From NCBI GenBank assembly GCA_044375105.1, contig JBILNK010000114.1, positions 1 to 13,557 on the forward strand: a stretch of 13,557 nt of DNA, in the 5' to 3' direction. Source of the stretch: JBIKLM01 sp044375105. Its GTDB lineage: Bacteria; Planctomycetota; UBA1135; GCA-002686595. The translations under genes and the position numbers were made by a program. Position 1 is the first letter of the stretch. The number at the start of each line of letters is the position of its first letter. The notes beneath the pieces were generated by a model. The model saw only the letters and a program-made list of their open reading frames with translations, was not told the DNA's origin and did not search any database. Positions 5,874 to 13,557 of this stretch are shown one piece after another.

Positions 5874-6941
5874 TCAGCGCACGCGGGCGGCGGCCAGCAA
5901 GCCCAGGATCCCGGGCCGGTCCGGGCGCTCGAGGATGCCAGCCTCGGTGATGATCGCGCTGACCAGCGCGGCGGGGGTCACGTCGAAGGCCGGGTTGTAG
6001 ACGCGGATGCCGGCCGGGGCGGTCTGCTTGCCGAAGCCGTGGGTGACCTCGCTGGCCGGGCGCTCTTCGATCGGGATCTCCCCGCCGGTCGGGACCTCCG
6101 GGTCGAAGGTCGAGAGGGGCGCCACCACGTAGAAGGGGATGCCGTGGTGCTTGGCCAGCACGGCCACCGAGTAGGTGCCGATTTTGTTGCACACGTCGCC
6201 GTTGGCCGCGATGCGGTCCGAGCCCACGAAGACCGCGTCGATGCGGCCCTCGGACATGACCCGGCCGGCCATGTTGTCGGTGATCAGGGTCACCGGGATG
6301 CCCGCTTGGTGCAGCTCGTAGGCCGTCAAGCGCGCGCCTTGCAGCAGCGGACGGGTCTCGTCGGCGAAGACCTCGAAGCGCTTGCCCTGGGCCCAGGCGG
6401 TGTACATGGGCGCGAGGGCCGTGCCCATGCCGGCGGTGGCCAGGGCGCCGGCGTTGCAATGGGTCAAGAGGCGCATGCCGTCCCGGATCAGCGGCGCGCC
6501 GAGCTCGCCCATGCGCCGGCACTGGTCGGCGTCTTCGCGATGGATCGCCGCGGCTTCGGCGAACAGCGCGGCGATGATCCGGCGCGCATCGGCGCCGGCC
6601 GCGGCTGCGGCCTGGGCGCAGGCCTGCATGCGCCGCAGGGCCCAGAACAGGTTGACCGCGGTGGGGCGGGCGGCCGCCAGACGGCGCACCACCTGATCGA
6701 GCTCCGCCAGGAGCGCGGCCGGCGCCAGGGCTTCCCGGCCCTGGACCCCCAGCAGGACCCCATAGGCCGCGGCCACGCCGATGGCCGGGGCGCCGCGCAC
6801 CGCCAGGCGATAGATCGCGTCGACCATGCCCGCCACGTCGTGGACGTCCAGGTACAGGGCTTCGACGGGCAGGCGAGTCTGCTCGATCAGGCGCGCGTAG
6901 CCGGGGGAGCCGGGGCGCCACTCGATGGTCTGGATCGGCAC
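5874..6941 (-). CDS. mtnA: S-methyl-5-thioribose-1-phosphate isomerase (355 aa)
   Basis: MtnA converts 5-methylthioribose-1-phosphate to 5-methylthioribulose-1-phosphate in the cytosolic methionine salvage pathway; the fold is shared with eIF2B-like proteins. Seen: RGAPAIGVAAAYG (49-61), the HCNAGALAT motif with catalytic Cys162, LITDNMAG (219-226), and GSDRIAANGD with catalytic Asp242 followed by NKIGTY (252-257). Near the C-terminus are the substrate-pocket blocks P-L-S-T-F-D (275-280) and YNPAFDVTP (315-323). Length is slightly above the usual 340-350. No ATG is available near the expected N-terminus; GTG at 6941 gives the conserved beginning (Gln-Thr-Ile-Glu-Trp), and the CCC-GTG context matches the neighbours. 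Longer readings run back into purC and are not credible. No other methionine-salvage gene lies in the window. The 182 bases upstream (6942-7123) hold the purC 3' hairpin but no clear promoter or SAM riboswitch. Confidence 0.95.
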   Translation of the reverse strand: MPIQTIEWRPGSPGYARLIEQTRLPVEALYLDVHDVAGMVDAIYRLAVRGAPAIGVAAAYGVLLGVQGREALAPAALLAELDQVVRRLAAARPTAVNLFWALRRMQACAQAAAAAGADARRIIAALFAEAAAIHREDADQCRRMGELGAPLIRDGMRLLTHCNAGALATAGMGTALAPMYTAWAQGKRFEVFADETRPLLQGARLTAYELHQAGIPVTLITDNMAGRVMSEGRIDAVFVGSDRIAANGDVCNKIGTYSVAVLAKHHGIPFYVVAPLSTFDPEVPTGGEIPIEERPASEVTHGFGKQTAPAGIRVYNPAFDVTPAALVSAIITEAGILERPDRPGILGLLAAARVR

Positions 6942-7042
6942 GGGGGGCGGCTTCGGTGGGGGAGCGGCGCGGGCTGTCCGCGGGCGCACGGGGTATCTGA
7001 AAGTAACCTCGCCGCAGCAGCGGATCCGGCGGGCGGCGCGGC

Positions 7043-7078
7043 CGGCATCGGAACGGCCGGGACGGACGACCGATGCCG
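7043..7078 (-). terminator. Stem-loop between purC and mtnA
   Basis: CGGCATCGG (7043-7051) pairs perfectly with CCGATGCCG (7070-7078), 9 base pairs with an 18-base loop. It lies 45 bases downstream of the purC stop and about 100 bases upstream of the mtnA start. It is probably the purC 3' end or terminator; there is no T-run. Confidence 0.45.
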
Positions 7079-7123
7079 AGACCCAGGACCGGTGGGCGAG
7101 TGTTCCCAGGCGGGCCGGAAGCC

Positions 7124-8083
7124 TCAGGCGGGGCCCTCTAGACCCTGGGGCGCCGCGCCGGTCAGCGCCAGGCACAGCTCGAGGTAGCGCCCGCGCAGGC
7201 GCTCCAGCAGGGCGGCGGGCAGGGCCGGCGGCGGCGGCTCCTTGTTCCAGTCGAGGGTTTCGAGGTGGTCGCGCAGGATCTGCTTGTCCCAGGACTCCTG
7301 CGGCTTGCCGGGGGTGTGGCCCGCCAGGGGCCAAAAGCGTGAGGAATCGGGCGTCAGGGCCTCGTCGATCAGCAGCAGCCGACCTTCGAGCAGCCCGAAC
7401 TCGAACTTGGTGTCGGCCAGCAGGATGCCGCGCTTTTGAAGCTCGAGGCTGGCGCCGGCGAAGAGCTCGAGGGCCGCCCGCCGCGCGCGCTCGAAGACCT
7501 CGGCGCCCACCAAAGCGCGGGCCTCCGCCAGGGTCAGCGGCAGGTCATGGCCCTCGGCCTTGGTGGTCGGCGTCAGCAGGGGCTCGGGCAGTCGGCTGCC
7601 CGAAACCAGCCCGGCGGGCAGCGGGGTCTCGAACAGGCGGCCCGTTTCGCGATAGGCCTTGTAGCCGGAGCCCGCCAGGTAGCCGCGCACGACCCACTCC
7701 ACCGGCGTCGGGGCCGTGCGGCGCACGATCATGATGCGCCCGCGCAGCAGGTTGCGCTCGGCCGGGCTGGCGCGCGGCAGGTCGTCGACCGAGGTCGAGA
7801 CCAGGTGGTTGTCGATCAAGCCGCGGGTCTGCTCGAACCACCAGGCCGCGATGTGGGTCAGGATGCGGCCTTTGTCCGGCACGCCGGACCCCATGACCAC
7901 GTCGAAGGCCGAGATCCGGTCGCTGGTCACGAACAAGAGGTGCCGCGCATCCAGGGCATACAGGTCCCGCACCTTGCCGCTGGCCAGGTAGCGGCAGCCG
8001 GCCAGGCGGTGCCCGAGCGGTGCGCGGGCCCGCGCCCCCAGATAGGACCGGCGGCCGGCGTCGAGCAGCAGCGATGCATCCAT
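7124..8083 (-). CDS. purC: Phosphoribosylaminoimidazole-succinocarboxamide synthase (319 aa)
   Basis: PurC (SAICAR synthetase) joins CAIR and aspartate with ATP in de novo purine synthesis, in the cytosol. At 319 residues it belongs to the longer bacterial/yeast ADE1-like type rather than the 235-240-residue E. coli type. Seen: GKVRDLY (37-42 region), SDRISAFDVVM (54-64), GVPDKGRILT (67-76), the WVVRGYLAGSGYKAY block (130-144), TPTTKAEGHD (171-180), LLADTKFEFG (221-230) and the DEALTPDSSRFW block (240-251), followed by QESWDKQ (262-268). The ATG at 8083 gives the normal N-terminus. The frame runs open upstream, but that part is low-complexity sequence antisense to the DUF1800 gene. A good -35/-10 pair lies so close that the mRNA would have almost no leader. 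It is divergent from the DUF1800 gene, with 156 bases between start codons. Confidence 0.96.
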   Translation of the reverse strand: MDASLLLDAGRRSYLGARARAPLGHRLAGCRYLASGKVRDLYALDARHLLFVTSDRISAFDVVMGSGVPDKGRILTHIAAWWFEQTRGLIDNHLVSTSVDDLPRASPAERNLLRGRIMIVRRTAPTPVEWVVRGYLAGSGYKAYRETGRLFETPLPAGLVSGSRLPEPLLTPTTKAEGHDLPLTLAEARALVGAEVFERARRAALELFAGASLELQKRGILLADTKFEFGLLEGRLLLIDEALTPDSSRFWPLAGHTPGKPQESWDKQILRDHLETLDWNKEPPPPALPAALLERLRGRYLELCLALTGAAPQGLEGPA

Positions 8084-8090
8084 GGGCCCC

Positions 8091-8119
8091 AGTATTCCGG
8101 CGCCGACGGGTGCCCACAA
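8091..8119 (-). promoter_or_regulatory. Sigma-70-type promoter for purC
   Basis: On the minus strand TTGTGG (8119-8114) is followed by exactly 17 bases and then AATACT (8096-8091). The -10 hexamer ends 7 bases before the purC ATG, so transcription would be expected to start about 0-2 bases before the start codon. No other promoter-like pair was seen in the 156-base divergent region, and no PurR-like palindrome was noticed. Confidence 0.5.
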
Positions 8120-8239
8120 CCGGGGGGCGGGCGCTGGAAAGGCTTTCCGCCCGCTGAAGCGAACATGAATCAAGCCGAGCGGCCCCGGAAACCGAACCAT
8201 GGGCAGCCGGGAGCCACGGGGGCAACGCCGGCGGGTTCG

Positions 8240-9895
8240 ATGAAGCGTGCACAGGATCGATCGACGGGGGGCTTCGGCGGGCTGCTCTTGGCCCTCGGCC
8301 TGGCGGGCTGCGGCGCCGGCGGGGCCGGGGAACCGATCCCCGTCGGGCAGGACCTGCCCGCGGACAGCCAGGACCTGATGCGCTTCCTGACCCAGGCGAC
8401 CTTCGGCCCCGACGACTTCGAGGTGGCCTACCTGGGGCAGGCGGGCTTCGAGCTGTGGCTCGAGCGCCAGCGCGAGCTGCCGCCCAGCCTGCACGCCCCC
8501 AAGCTGGCGGCCCTGGCCGCGGTCGGCCTGCCGGTGTACCAGCAGCACCGCGAGCAGCTGTGGTGGAAGCTGGCCATCGAGGCGCCCGATCAGCTGCGCC
8601 AGCGCATGGCCTTCGCCCTGTCCCAGATCCTGGTGATCTCGGCGGAGAACAGCAGCCTGTTCGACGATCCCCTGGGCTGCGCTCGCTACTACGACCTGCT
8701 GGTCGCGGGGGCTTTCGGAAATTATCGCGATCTGCTCGGGCAGATCGCGCTGGCGCCGCAGATGGGGCTCTACCTGAGCATGCTCAAGAACCAGAAGCAG
8801 GCTCCGGAGACCGATCTGCGCCCGGACGAGAACTTCGCCCGCGAGCTGATGCAGCTGTTCACGATCGGCCTGGTCGAGCTCGAGCCGGACGGCCAGCCGC
8901 GCCTCGATGCAGAGGGCCAGCCGGTCCCGACCTACGACCAGGCCCAGGTCGAGGCGCTGGCCCGCGTGTTCACCGGCTGGACCTATGCCGGGGCTAGCTC
9001 CTGGGAATGGCCCACGGCCAACCACGCGCCGATGGAGAACTGGCCCCAATTCCACGATCAGGGCCCCAAGTCCCTCGTCGGCGGGCTCGAGCTGCCCGGT
9101 GGCCAAGCGGCGTCGCTCGAGCTCGACCTGGCCCTCGACGCCCTGTTCGAACACCAAAACGTGGGCCCTTTCCTGGCCCGCCGGCTGATCCAGCGCTTCG
9201 TGAGCAGCAACCCGTCGCCCGCCTATGTGACGCGGGTCGCGGCGGTGTTCGCGGACGACGGCAGCGGCGAGCGCGGCGACCTGTGGGCGACCCTGGTGGC
9301 GCTGCTGCTCGATCCGGAGGCGCGCGCCCCCCGCGCGGACCAGGCGCCCGGCTTCGGCAAGCTAAAGGAGCCGCTGCTGCGCATCACGGGCCTCTGGCGC
9401 GCCTTCGACGGCCGCTCGCAGAGCGGCGTGTACAAGGCCTGGTACGTGGACGACGAGCTCGGGCAGGCGCCGCTGAGGAGTCCCAGCGTGTTCAACTTCT
9501 TCACGCCCGACTACCAACCGCCGGGTGTGCTCAGCCAGGCCCTGCTGGTGGCCCCCGAGTTCCAGATCACCGACGCCACGCGCATCACCGAGACCACCAA
9601 CGCCTTCGACCGCGCGATCTTCCAGGGCTACCAGGGCTTCGCCTGGGCGACGCCCGATTCGGTGCTGATGGATCTCGGCGACGAGTTGGCCCTGGCCGGG
9701 GACATCCCCGAGCTGCTCGAGCACCTGGGGCTGTGGCTCAACGCCGGCCCCCTGTCGCCCGAGCTGGCCGAGATCGTCTCCGAACACCTCCAGAGCGTGC
9801 CGCTCGACTATGGCGGCCTGCCCCCCGGGACCCAGCGCGTGCTCGAAGCGCTGTACCTGATCGCCACGTCCCCGGAGGCGTCCGTGCAGCTTTGA
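8240..9895 (+). CDS. DUF1800-family lipoprotein (551 aa)
   Basis: DUF1800 proteins are large, mostly exported proteins of unknown function, often encoded next to a DUF1501 gene as here. The N-terminus has a lipoprotein signal peptide: Lys-Arg, a Gly/Leu hydrophobic stretch (11-21) and lipobox LAGC with Cys24, so the mature protein should be anchored by lipidated Cys. Family features are FLTQATFG (49-56), QRMAFALSQILV (121-132), the hallmark ENFARELMQLFTIG (197-210), FTGWTYA (244-250), FLARRLIQRFV (311-321) and SPSVFNFFTPDYQPPG (414-429). I chose the ATG at 8240 because it puts the lipobox at the usual distance; an upstream in-frame ATG (8165) would add 25 polar residues before the signal. The downstream DUF1501 gene follows after 96 bases. 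The exact biochemical role is not known. Confidence 0.9.
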   Translation: MKRAQDRSTGGFGGLLLALGLAGCGAGGAGEPIPVGQDLPADSQDLMRFLTQATFGPDDFEVAYLGQAGFELWLERQRELPPSLHAPKLAALAAVGLPVYQQHREQLWWKLAIEAPDQLRQRMAFALSQILVISAENSSLFDDPLGCARYYDLLVAGAFGNYRDLLGQIALAPQMGLYLSMLKNQKQAPETDLRPDENFARELMQLFTIGLVELEPDGQPRLDAEGQPVPTYDQAQVEALARVFTGWTYAGASSWEWPTANHAPMENWPQFHDQGPKSLVGGLELPGGQAASLELDLALDALFEHQNVGPFLARRLIQRFVSSNPSPAYVTRVAAVFADDGSGERGDLWATLVALLLDPEARAPRADQAPGFGKLKEPLLRITGLWRAFDGRSQSGVYKAWYVDDELGQAPLRSPSVFNFFTPDYQPPGVLSQALLVAPEFQITDATRITETTNAFDRAIFQGYQGFAWATPDSVLMDLGDELALAGDIPELLEHLGLWLNAGPLSPELAEIVSEHLQSVPLDYGGLPPGTQRVLEALYLIATSPEASVQL

Positions 9896-9904
9896 TCTCG
9901 TTCG

Positions 9905-9926
9905 GGGAGCGCCAGGCCGGCGCCCC
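9905..9926 (+). other. Stem-loop between the DUF1800 and DUF1501 genes
   Basis: GGG (9905-9907) and GCGCC (9909-9913) pair with GGCGC (9919-9923) and CCC (9924-9926), with one bulged A and a 5-base loop. It starts 9 bases after the DUF1800 stop. There is no T-run. It may act as an intercistronic stabiliser or attenuator if the pair is one operon. Confidence 0.4.
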
Positions 9927-9991
9927 GGGATCCTTCGCCCGCGCTCGGCGCGGCCCAACGCACCGCAGCACACCTCCCTGTCCGCTCGCCC

Positions 9992-11380
9992 ATGCAAACA
10001 CCCGCCTTCGATCGCCGCGCCCTGCTCGGGGCCGCCGCCCTGCTGACCGGCTTCGGGCTGTGGCGCCAGAGCGGCCTCGCGCGGCTGGCCCGCGCCGCAC
10101 GCAGCGCCTGGCCGGCCGCCGCGCCGCCCAGCGACCAGCGCGCCCTGGTGTGCGTATTCCTGAAGGGCGGCAACGACTCCCTGAACCTGGCGGTGCCCTA
10201 CCTCGGCAGCGCTTACGCCACCTACGCCCAGAGCCGCAAGAACCTGGCCCTGCCCCAGGAGGGCCTGCTGCCGGTCGAGCCGCTCAGCTCCCACGCCTAC
10301 GACCTGGCCTTCCATCCGAGCTGCCCGGAGCTGGCCCAGCTGTTCGAGAGCGGCCGCTTGGCGCTGCTCTCCAACGTGGGCTGCCTGCGCGAGCCGGTCG
10401 ACAAAGCGGGCTTCCAAGCGGGCACCGCCAAGCTGCCGGCACAGCTTTTCAGCCATAGCGACCAACAGCGCCAATGGCAGCAGCCCAGCGCGGAGTGGAG
10501 CGCTCCGAGCGGCTGGGGCGGGCTCTTGACCGAAGGGCTGCTCGGCGAGCCCGATGCGGGGCAGCTTTCGGCCTGCTTGAGCCTGGCCGGGCCCAACCTG
10601 TGGCAGCGCGGGACCTTCGTGGCGCCCTACGCCGTGTCGCCCGAGGGCGCGGTGACCCTGAGCGGTTTCTACGGCAGCCTGGGACAGAGCCGCCGGGCGG
10701 CGCTCGAAGCGATCGCTGCCCTGCCCACTCCGCGGCCCCTGCCGCGGGCCTACGGCGACCAGCAGCGGCAGGCGATCGAGCAGGGCGCCCTCCTGGAAGC
10801 CGCCCTCGCGGCGGTGCCGGAGCTCGGCACGCCCTTCCCCGCCGACAACCCGCTGGCCCTGCAGCTCGCCCAGGTGGCGCGCCTGATCGCAGCCGGCGGC
10901 CAGCTCGGCCAGCCGCGGCAGGTGTTTTATTGCGAGATGGACGGCTTCGATACCCACGCCGACCAGGCCACGGCGCAACCGCTGCTCTTCGCGCGGCTTT
11001 CACGGGCTTTGTTCGCCTTCCAGGAGGCGCTGGAGGGGCTGGGACTGGCTGGCCGGGTGACGACCTTTACGGCTTCAGACTTCGGCCGCACGCTGTCCAG
11101 CAACGGCAAGGGCAGCGACCACGGCTGGGGCGGCCATCAGCTGATCCTGGGCAGTTCGGTGCTGGGGCGCGAGATCTACGGCAGCCTGCCGGAACTGGCC
11201 CTCGGCGGGCCGGACGACGCCGGCGGCGGCCGGCTGATCCCGAGCACCTCGGTCGAGCAGTACGCGGCCACCCTGGCGCGCTGGTTCGGCCTGCCGGAGG
11301 CCGAGCTCGGATCCCTGTTCCCGAACCTCGCGCGGTTTTCGAGCAACGACCTGGGCTTTCTGCTCAATCCGGCCGCCTGA
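9992..11380 (+). CDS. DUF1501-family secreted protein (462 aa)
   Basis: DUF1501 proteins have an alkaline-phosphatase/sulfatase-like fold, are usually exported by Tat, and have no established activity. The N-terminus shows twin Arg (8-9: Asp-Arg-Arg-Ala-Leu-Leu) followed by a hydrophobic Gly/Ala/Leu stretch (10-23); this is Tat-like, although the usual Phe after the Arg pair is Ala-Leu here. Family blocks are VFLKGGNDSLNLAVPY (55-70), LALLSNVGCL (123-132), MDGFDTHADQ (316-325), TASDFGRTLSSNGKGSDHGW (360-379), GGHQLILG (380-387), YGSLP (396-400) and LFPNL near the C-terminus (442-446). The pairing with the upstream DUF1800 lipoprotein suggests a joint extracytoplasmic function. The ATG at 9992 has the CCC-ATG context. 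Downstream, 211 non-coding bases separate it from galE. Confidence 0.92.
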   Translation: MQTPAFDRRALLGAAALLTGFGLWRQSGLARLARAARSAWPAAAPPSDQRALVCVFLKGGNDSLNLAVPYLGSAYATYAQSRKNLALPQEGLLPVEPLSSHAYDLAFHPSCPELAQLFESGRLALLSNVGCLREPVDKAGFQAGTAKLPAQLFSHSDQQRQWQQPSAEWSAPSGWGGLLTEGLLGEPDAGQLSACLSLAGPNLWQRGTFVAPYAVSPEGAVTLSGFYGSLGQSRRAALEAIAALPTPRPLPRAYGDQQRQAIEQGALLEAALAAVPELGTPFPADNPLALQLAQVARLIAAGGQLGQPRQVFYCEMDGFDTHADQATAQPLLFARLSRALFAFQEALEGLGLAGRVTTFTASDFGRTLSSNGKGSDHGWGGHQLILGSSVLGREIYGSLPELALGGPDDAGGGRLIPSTSVEQYAATLARWFGLPEAELGSLFPNLARFSSNDLGFLLNPAA

Positions 11381-11451
11381 AGGCCGCGGATCGCAGCGCC
11401 GAAGGTCGATCGAGCGGTCGCACCAGGAGGACCTTGGGCTCCGCCCGCAGG

Positions 11452-11473
11452 GGCCCGGGCGCGGCCCGGGCGC
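11452..11473. repeat. Tandem 11-bp duplication in the DUF1501-galE gap
   Basis: GGCCCGGGCGC occurs twice back to back (11452-11462 and 11463-11473). It lies in the 211-base interval 11381-11592, which otherwise contains no gene. It may be a slippage product in GC-rich DNA; no function is inferred. Confidence 0.5.
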
Positions 11474-11577
11474 ACCGGATGCCGTCCGCGCCCTGGGGGC
11501 TCGCGGATCGGCTGGCGGCCGCGCCTGTGCATGGGCCCGCGCCGCGGGGCGGCTCTGGCCCTGGCGAGGGGCGCGGT

Positions 11578-11583
11578 TAGGAT
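11578..11583 (+). promoter_or_regulatory. Possible -10 element for galE
   Basis: TAGGAT matches the sigma-70 -10 consensus at 4 of 6 positions and ends 9 bases before the galE ATG, a layout like that of purC. The hexamer 17 bases upstream (CTGGCC, 11555-11560) is only a poor -35 match. If used, the leader would be only a few bases. Confidence 0.35.
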
Positions 11584-11592
11584 CCCGGGCCC

Positions 11593-12648
<1,056 letters not shown>

Positions 12649-12656
12649 GCGGCCCC

Positions 12657-13445
12657 ATGGCGGCGCGCCTCCACGTGCTCGGCGCGGGCACCGCCCTGCC
12701 CCGTCCGAGCCGCGCGGGGCGCTGCTACGGCCCGGCGGGGTACGCCTACGAGCCGGTTCCGGGGGGGCCCCTGACGCTCTTCGACATCGGGCCGGGCAGC
12801 GTGCGCCAGCTCGGCAACCTGGGCTTGGAGCTCGAGCGCGTCGAGCGCGTGGTGCTGAGCCATTTCCATCCGGACCATTGCCTGGATCTGTTCGCCCTGA
12901 CCTTCGCCCGCCGCAACCCGGCCTTCGTCGGCCAGGCGCCCCTCGAGCTGCTCGGGCCGCGGGGGCTCTCTGCTTGGTACGAGTCCGGGGTGGCCAGCCT
13001 GGGCGAGTGGGTGCGCGAGCGGCGGCTCCAGCTGGTGGAGCAGGGTCCCGAGGCCTGGGCCGCGGGACGCGACCAGGGCGGCTTCCGGCTCTTCGGAGTT
13101 CCCACCGGGCACACGCCGAACGCCATGGCCTGGCGCATCGAAGCGCCCGCCCACGGGGGGGCCCTGGTCTACAGCGGCGACAGCGGCGAGCGGCCCCAGC
13201 TGGCCGAGCTGGCCCGCGACGCAGGGTTGTTCCTGTGCGAATGCTCGTTCCCCGACGGCCGGGAGAGCGAGCACCATCTGACCCCCAGCGGCGCGGCGCG
13301 CCTGTTCCGCGCCGCCGGCGCCCGCCGGCTGCTGCTGACGCACTTCTATCCGGAGCTCGATCCCGACCGAGCCGCCGAGGGCGCCTCGAGCTTGGCCGGG
13401 GTCCAGGTGGCGGCGGCCTACGACGGCCGGCGCGTCGAGCTGTAG
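12657..13445 (+). CDS. RNase Z-like metallo-beta-lactamase-fold hydrolase (262 aa)
   Basis: This is a metallo-beta-lactamase superfamily member of the phosphodiesterase/RNase Z-like branch. The full set of expected metal ligands is visible: HFHPDH gives His69, His71, Asp73 and His74; His152 lies in PTGHTPN; Asp175 in YSGDSGE; and His229 in LLLTHFYPE. The N-terminal VLGAGTALPRPSR pattern and the later ECSFPDG (195-201) and HHLTP (206-210) blocks also fit RNase Z/ElaC-type proteins. It lacks the long exosite arm of true tRNase Z as far as I can judge by eye, so pre-tRNA 3' processing is only one possibility; cyclic phosphodiesterase or arylsulfatase-like activity are others. There is no signal peptide. 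The ATG is 8 bases after the galE stop and also has the CCC-ATG context. Confidence 0.88.
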   Translation: MAARLHVLGAGTALPRPSRAGRCYGPAGYAYEPVPGGPLTLFDIGPGSVRQLGNLGLELERVERVVLSHFHPDHCLDLFALTFARRNPAFVGQAPLELLGPRGLSAWYESGVASLGEWVRERRLQLVEQGPEAWAAGRDQGGFRLFGVPTGHTPNAMAWRIEAPAHGGALVYSGDSGERPQLAELARDAGLFLCECSFPDGRESEHHLTPSGAARLFRAAGARRLLLTHFYPELDPDRAAEGASSLAGVQVAAAYDGRRVEL

Positions 13446-13467
13446 GGGCGCAGCGCCGGCGTCGCCA

Positions 13468-13489
13468 TCAGGTCAGAGGGTTCGCCTGA
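13468..13489 (+). terminator. Possible stem-loop after the galE-hydrolase pair
   Basis: TCAGG (13468-13472) pairs with CCTGA (13485-13489), and an outer GCGCC/GGCGC pairing (13453-13457 and 13492-13496) could close it. It begins 22 bases after the hydrolase stop and has no T-run. The remaining bases to 13557 are GC-rich with small palindromes and no recognisable gene. Confidence 0.3.
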
Positions 13490-13557
13490 CGGGCGCCCGG
13501 CGGCGGGCCCGCCCTGCCGGCGGCGCGGCGGCCGAACGGGATACAGACGAGGTAGGC

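Noticed and set aside
6942..7334. Extension of mtnA upstream into purC
   Set aside because: The extra residues are Pro/Arg/Ala-rich and overlap the end of purC on the same strand; the GTG at 6941 restores the family N-terminus.
9362..10978. 538-codon minus-strand frame over the DUF1800 and DUF1501 genes
   Set aside because: It spans two recognised plus-strand genes and their gap, and its Gln/Gly/Arg-rich composition is typical of antisense frames in GC-rich DNA.

Overview
The window is high-GC bacterial chromosome (about 70% or more over most of its length) carrying ordinary housekeeping genes mixed with lineage-type genes of unknown function. A DUF1800 lipoprotein followed by a DUF1501 Tat-type secreted protein, short C-rich leaders with no Shine-Dalgarno motif, and a small secreted protein with CxxC motifs together suggest Planctomycetota or a similar GC-rich environmental lineage. 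That placement is inference; there is no rRNA or other phylogenetic marker here. No mobile element, CRISPR array, tRNA or rRNA was seen.

Layout. 192-782 (+) encodes an unrecognised protein with an N-terminal membrane anchor. A 383-base gap (783-1165) with a run of strong hairpins leads into glyA (serine hydroxymethyltransferase, 1166-2425, +). After a 110-base gap with three more hairpins comes a CobW/COG0523 P-loop protein (2536-3624, +) whose guanine-recognition motif is degenerate. Then comes a minus-strand block. It holds an unrecognised 326-residue exported protein (3694-4674) and, upstream of it, a frameshifted Cys-rich secreted protein (4693-5231). Both lie in a stretch of visibly lower GC. 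Next are a 111-residue protein with an internal repeat (5356-5691), mtnA (5874-6941) and purC (7124-8083). Divergent from purC on the plus strand are the DUF1800 and DUF1501 genes (8240-9895, 9992-11380), then galE (11593-12648) and, 8 bases later, an RNase Z-like metallo-beta-lactamase-fold hydrolase (12657-13445).

How the genes fit together. glyA supplies one-carbon units, purC is a step of de novo purine synthesis and mtnA belongs to methionine salvage. They are metabolically adjacent, but each has its own non-coding upstream region, so they are probably not one operon. DUF1800/DUF1501 is a recurrent gene pair probably acting at or outside the cytoplasmic membrane. galE and the hydrolase are almost certainly co-transcribed.

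The least ordinary parts are four. First, the region 3640-5300, with two exported unknowns, a broken reading frame and a nine-G tract beside its start. Second, the dense hairpins flanking glyA. Third, near-leaderless initiation at purC and probably galE, with CCC directly before the start codon in 7 of 11 genes. Fourth, a textbook intrinsic terminator pointing against the direction of mtnA. I did not find a convincing complete new multi-gene system; the pair at 3694-5231 is the best candidate for undescribed biology.
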